A stretch of 54,909 nucleotides of DNA from a virus: positions 1 to 54,909 of the IMG/VR virus record IMGVR_UViG_3300021425_000049, one strand, 5' to 3'. The notes under the pieces are model-generated. The model searched no databases. It was given only the letters and a program-made list of their open reading frames with translations, and was not told where the DNA came from. Position 1 is the stretch's first letter; each line of letters starts with the position of its first letter. The translations under genes and the position numbers were made by a program. This document shows positions 53,701 to 54,909 of the stretch, piece after piece.

Positions 53701-53942
53701 ATGGTAAACCTGTAGTTCATCCAAGATCAATTCGTGCATCTGCACATGGTAACAATCCAAATGCAAAACTAGCTAACGATGACGAGACTGCAACATACAT
53801 AGCACAACAAGATAAAGAAGTTTTAGCTATTCTACAGCAACATGCAGAAGAATTATGGGCAGAGCGAGACAACGACTACAAAGGCGGTTATGGCGAAAGC
53901 GAAGAACTAAACAGAATTACAGCGTTAGCCGGTATAAGATAA
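50754..53942 (+). CDS. LysM and Cys-rich virion protein
   Basis: A 1062-aa protein. Two LysM-like modules lie at about 337-382 (YVVKAGDTVASIARKAGV, then YPGQKLAIP) and about 408-463 (IRPGMTLFAIAKMF, then VGDVIEIP), which could hold it to peptidoglycan or to another virion protein. At 510-532 there are eight Cys in 23 residues in CxC and Cx3C spacing, a metallothionein-like cluster. The rest is helical and acidic, with several ~100-residue helical regions and a final EEFHDDEVEMEIPGDDG-like acidic tract; no lytic active site is seen. Placed straight after gp17, it is probably a large virion-associated or ejected protein. A late box 7 nt before the ATG implies a leaderless message. Confidence 0.6.
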   Translation: MIKLDNIAEQLFNKIRGRFSKVTIGDSEGNVTNEPNLARYFDFDYTVGGDKSLGNVSVSLDEEEGLVVMFSKDFVEGSYGSTKDDWYNFLKEMRQFAKKRLMKFEVRDLNRSNLTRRDYQFLAQNRPGDKTMQESKMYGTNKTSFQKIGNAKIHIKHSAPINTESVNSRTGKIGSIFIESPDGEKFKYPFKHLSGARALARHVAEGGHAYDDFGKHITGLSGEMAKLRKFNTYMNRSSVMAEALQEYTDIVKERVNNIKKEIQNLQKPAYYTSALESFEPSIVEDVPTDVADAWIDQLTVKQFNEELKDVFPYIYNLVGETKVKEIALEDIITEADQYVVKAGDTVASIARKAGVPVDTIIKNNNLDDKATIYPGQKLAIPPKGVAEEVGVDDVTKTGSIDKLEGPAATVKIRPGMTLFAIAKMFNDLNNHGGDIEEFIKEIMQANGIMDPRKLQVGDVIEIPYSMGTNASGSSRGLPPGGFTAYETAVDEAIEGLMGQFAEPITEARACNCNEDCACGGNCGPDCNCGPGCGSVTESKKKLSEHDTGLQLNTEKVKDLINRFVAWANKETPPPADVDPADVDAAIRFNDITPMSEISQEIWDTAHELAGEGAVTLDHWDKATEQVISALPEDEQAFVRQQLNVPDPTDSKGNIDLSKLPPEFAKWFKKLKDWAAETYKNIDPRNPNVDPGADEQFNDYPDAIRRLGEDGHDEATAKIIERLTKLLKKAEAAGDKEKAEKIKATIDSLMPNYGIEDPRGPEYTGIGLGTKLSSSMYDEASVRGGQKAWNARYKKHETALQQAIDLYTPKDPSRFVTALRKLLMSDDDFRDWYTASKTSSHVLDKAMAIVDEIGSSKSEGNEFTKALAKARANNDDEMEVDGKKIPVTEFILSYFDRHTGQFPKGETAVLTMVEKEYGENFIKPAQEFIEQIHNKVSEIMGYKDNELGEGFDPEHFDDEVEMEIPGDDGEMDDATISYTATIIDGKPVVHPRSIRASAHGNNPNAKLANDDETATYIAQQDKEVLAILQQHAEELWAERDNDYKGGYGESEELNRITALAGIR
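52281..52349 (+). other. Eight-cysteine cluster
   Basis: Codons 510-532 encode Cys at 510, 512, 516, 518, 522, 526, 528 and 532, spaced mainly by Asn, Gly, Asp and Pro. It lies between the LysM part and the helical C-terminal half. Confidence 0.75.
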
Positions 53943-53951
53943 TCGGCTAAC
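53924..53951. other. Inverted repeat spanning the stop of the LysM gene
   Basis: GTTAGCCG (53924-53931) and CGGCTAAC (53944-53951), a perfect 8-bp stem with a 12-nt loop that contains the stop codon. No U-run follows, so it is more likely an RNA-stability or processing element than a terminator. It lies just ahead of the ATG at 53959 and could mask its ribosome site. Confidence 0.5.
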
Positions 53952-53958
53952 TCCTACT

Positions 53959-54666
53959 ATGGCAAACAAGCTATGGATATTTGGCGATAGTTATGCTGAT
54001 CCTAAATACAACGATCCATTATCTTGGCCTTATCTAATACAAGAAAATTTTGATGTTGTTAACAAAGCAAAAATAGGAACCGGCATTGACTGGTCTTTGC
54101 AAAAATTTTATTGGTCTACACACTACACATACGAAAATAATATAGACACAAGCAATATAAATGTTCTTTTTTTCATGTCTGGCCTTAGTCGTAACAACCT
54201 AAAATTTTACGATCCTCCATCAGATCAAGTTTGGGATTTTGATGCGTCCTGGACAGGTAACAAAGAATATAATCTGCATATGCTTAAAAAATACAAACAT
54301 GAAAAAAAATATTATAATTGGTTTTTAAAAAATTGGTTTTTTCATTCTTCTTACATACAAACAGAAAATTTAAAAATATTATCATATTTACAACAGTGGA
54401 GTAAAAAATTTAATAAAATATTGGTGTTCAACAATTTTGAAGAGTTTGATTTTATGGATATGGAAATTTGGCCGGAATCTACAAAGAAGTTTCACGCAGA
54501 AAGCAAGCCTTTGGCTACAGTGTTTGGACATGTTGACGGTTACGCAACAGACCAACGTGCGAACCATATGGATGCAGAACATCATCCAATCTTTGCTAAA
54601 CAACTAGTAGATCACTTCATATATGATAAAAAAATTAATTTGTCAAGTTTCAAAAAAAATATTTGA
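53959..54666 (+). CDS. SGNH-hydrolase-like protein
   Basis: A 235-aa protein opening MANKLWIFGDSYADP: GDS with S11 is the block I motif of SGNH/GDSL hydrolases. The end (GYATDQRANHMDAEHHPIFAKQLVDHFIY) has D205-x2-H208, the block V dyad. Blocks II and III are less clear (a Gly at GTGID near 42, and FFMSGLSRN, where the usual GxND is degenerate). It could be an esterase acting on O-acetyl groups of cell-surface glycans. No Shine-Dalgarno before the ATG. Some phage relatives may be inactive, so catalysis is uncertain. It follows the LysM gene after 16 nt. Confidence 0.65.
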   Translation: MANKLWIFGDSYADPKYNDPLSWPYLIQENFDVVNKAKIGTGIDWSLQKFYWSTHYTYENNIDTSNINVLFFMSGLSRNNLKFYDPPSDQVWDFDASWTGNKEYNLHMLKKYKHEKKYYNWFLKNWFFHSSYIQTENLKILSYLQQWSKKFNKILVFNNFEEFDFMDMEIWPESTKKFHAESKPLATVFGHVDGYATDQRANHMDAEHHPIFAKQLVDHFIYDKKINLSSFKKNI

Positions 54667-54691
54667 CTTTTGATAAATAAGAATGTATAGT
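54663..54691 (+). promoter_or_regulatory. Dual early/late promoter of gp32
   Basis: TTGACT (54663-54668), 17-nt spacer, TATAGT (54686-54691), and GATAAATA (54672-54679) within the spacer. Host-type expression would give early gp32, and the late octamer continued expression late. The early start is predicted near 54698 and the late start near 54685. Confidence 0.7.
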
Positions 54692-54696
54692 AACAA

Positions 54697-54744
54697 TTGT
54701 GCTATACGAATAAGGCACAAGCACATAGGCAATTTATAAGGAGG
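54697..54744 (+). promoter_or_regulatory. Structured gp32 leader
   Basis: TTGTGC (54697-54702) pairs with GCACAA (54715-54720) across a 12-nt loop. Loop bases ATAAG (54710-54714) could pair with TTTAT (54733-54737), directly before the AAGGAGG ribosome site (54738-54744), giving a possible pseudoknot. T4 gene 32 is autoregulated through a leader pseudoknot; a similar role here is inference. Confidence 0.4.
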
Positions 54745-54751
54745 CATAACT

Positions 54752-54909
54752 ATGGCATCATTAGCAGAAATTCGAGCAAAGCTCAAAGAACAAGAAAATC
54801 GTTCAAGCGGTGGCAACACAGGCGGTGGCGATAACGCAATTTACCCATTTTGGAATATGAAAGAAGGCGAGCAAGCAACGCTACGCTTTTTGCCTGACGG
54901 CGATGATTC
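54752..54909 (+). CDS. 32: Single-stranded DNA-binding protein gp32 (5' part)
   Basis: The first 52 codons, cut by the window end. MASLAEIRAKLKEQENRSSGG is the basic N-terminal (B) segment that gives cooperative binding, followed by a Gly-rich linker and the start of the OB core (IYPFWNMKEGEQATLRFLPDGD), which matches the T4 gp32 layout. It coats single-stranded DNA in replication, recombination and repair. AAGGAGG lies 7 nt before the ATG. It is the first replication gene after the structural block, with both host-type and late promoters. Confidence 0.88.
   Translation, partial: MASLAEIRAKLKEQENRSSGGNTGGGDNAIYPFWNMKEGEQATLRFLPDGDD

Overview
The window is a contiguous late/structural block of an AT-rich, T4-type contractile-tailed phage genome (marine cyanophage/pelagiphage style, judged from the gene set). 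Recognisable T4 counterparts are gp26-like, gp29 (tape measure), gp20, a gp67/68-type core protein, gp21, gp22, gp23, gp15, gp14, gp13, gp18, gp19, gp4-like head-completion nuclease, gp16, gp17 and the start of gp32. There are no tRNAs, integrase, IS elements or CRISPR arrays and no host core genes. No photosynthesis genes are present, so the host (cyanobacterium, SAR11 or another marine bacterium) cannot be fixed from this window.

Layout. 1-387: structured non-coding leader and late promoter. 388-2250: membrane-like virion protein, convergent with the leftward gp26-like gene (2247-3307). That gene carries a textbook -1 frameshift signal. 3379-12280: tape measure, portal, prohead core, protease, scaffold and capsid, with a sialyltransferase/DUF115-like gene inserted. 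12281-12964: capsid terminator, a small cold-shock-like gene, and an independent non-coding RNA with its own host-type promoter and terminator. 12965-31699: fibre/appendage region with two giant paralogous proteins (2224 and 3253 aa); the second ends in an S74 self-cleaving chaperone. 31712-35300: a small gene and two glycosyltransferase-like genes, one a 6-copy repeat protein. 35272-38991 (minus strand): Nudix, gp15, gp14. 39033-44956: gp13, methyltransferase, P-loop kinase, sheath, tube. 45045-50740: tube-like virion protein, gp4-like nuclease, gp16, two unknowns, gp17. 50754-54666: LysM/Cys-rich virion protein and a SGNH-hydrolase-like protein. 54752-end: gp32 start.

Expression signals. 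At least a dozen copies of a T4-like late octamer ((G/T)ATAAATA and close variants) sit in front of structural genes. Several lie only 4-7 nt before the ATG with no Shine-Dalgarno, which predicts leaderless late mRNAs. Four host-type TTGACN-17-TANNNT promoters stand apart: before the non-coding RNA, before a 58-aa tail gene, before the P-loop kinase (predicted start on its ATG), and before gp32. Rho-independent terminators close gp23, the ncRNA, both giant fibre genes, gp19 and the gp16-gp17 interval.

The strongest candidates for something undescribed are: (i) the -1 frameshift cassette in the gp26-like gene, with slippery heptamer, 6-nt spacer and perfect 9-bp stem, next to the tape-measure gene, a lambda G/GT-like tail-chaperone arrangement in a T4-type phage; (ii) the ~250-nt structured ncRNA after the capsid gene; (iii) the systematic leaderless layout of late genes; (iv) a glycosyltransferase-derived repeat protein; and (v) the KCxRD repeat with an exact 162-residue period in the fibres.
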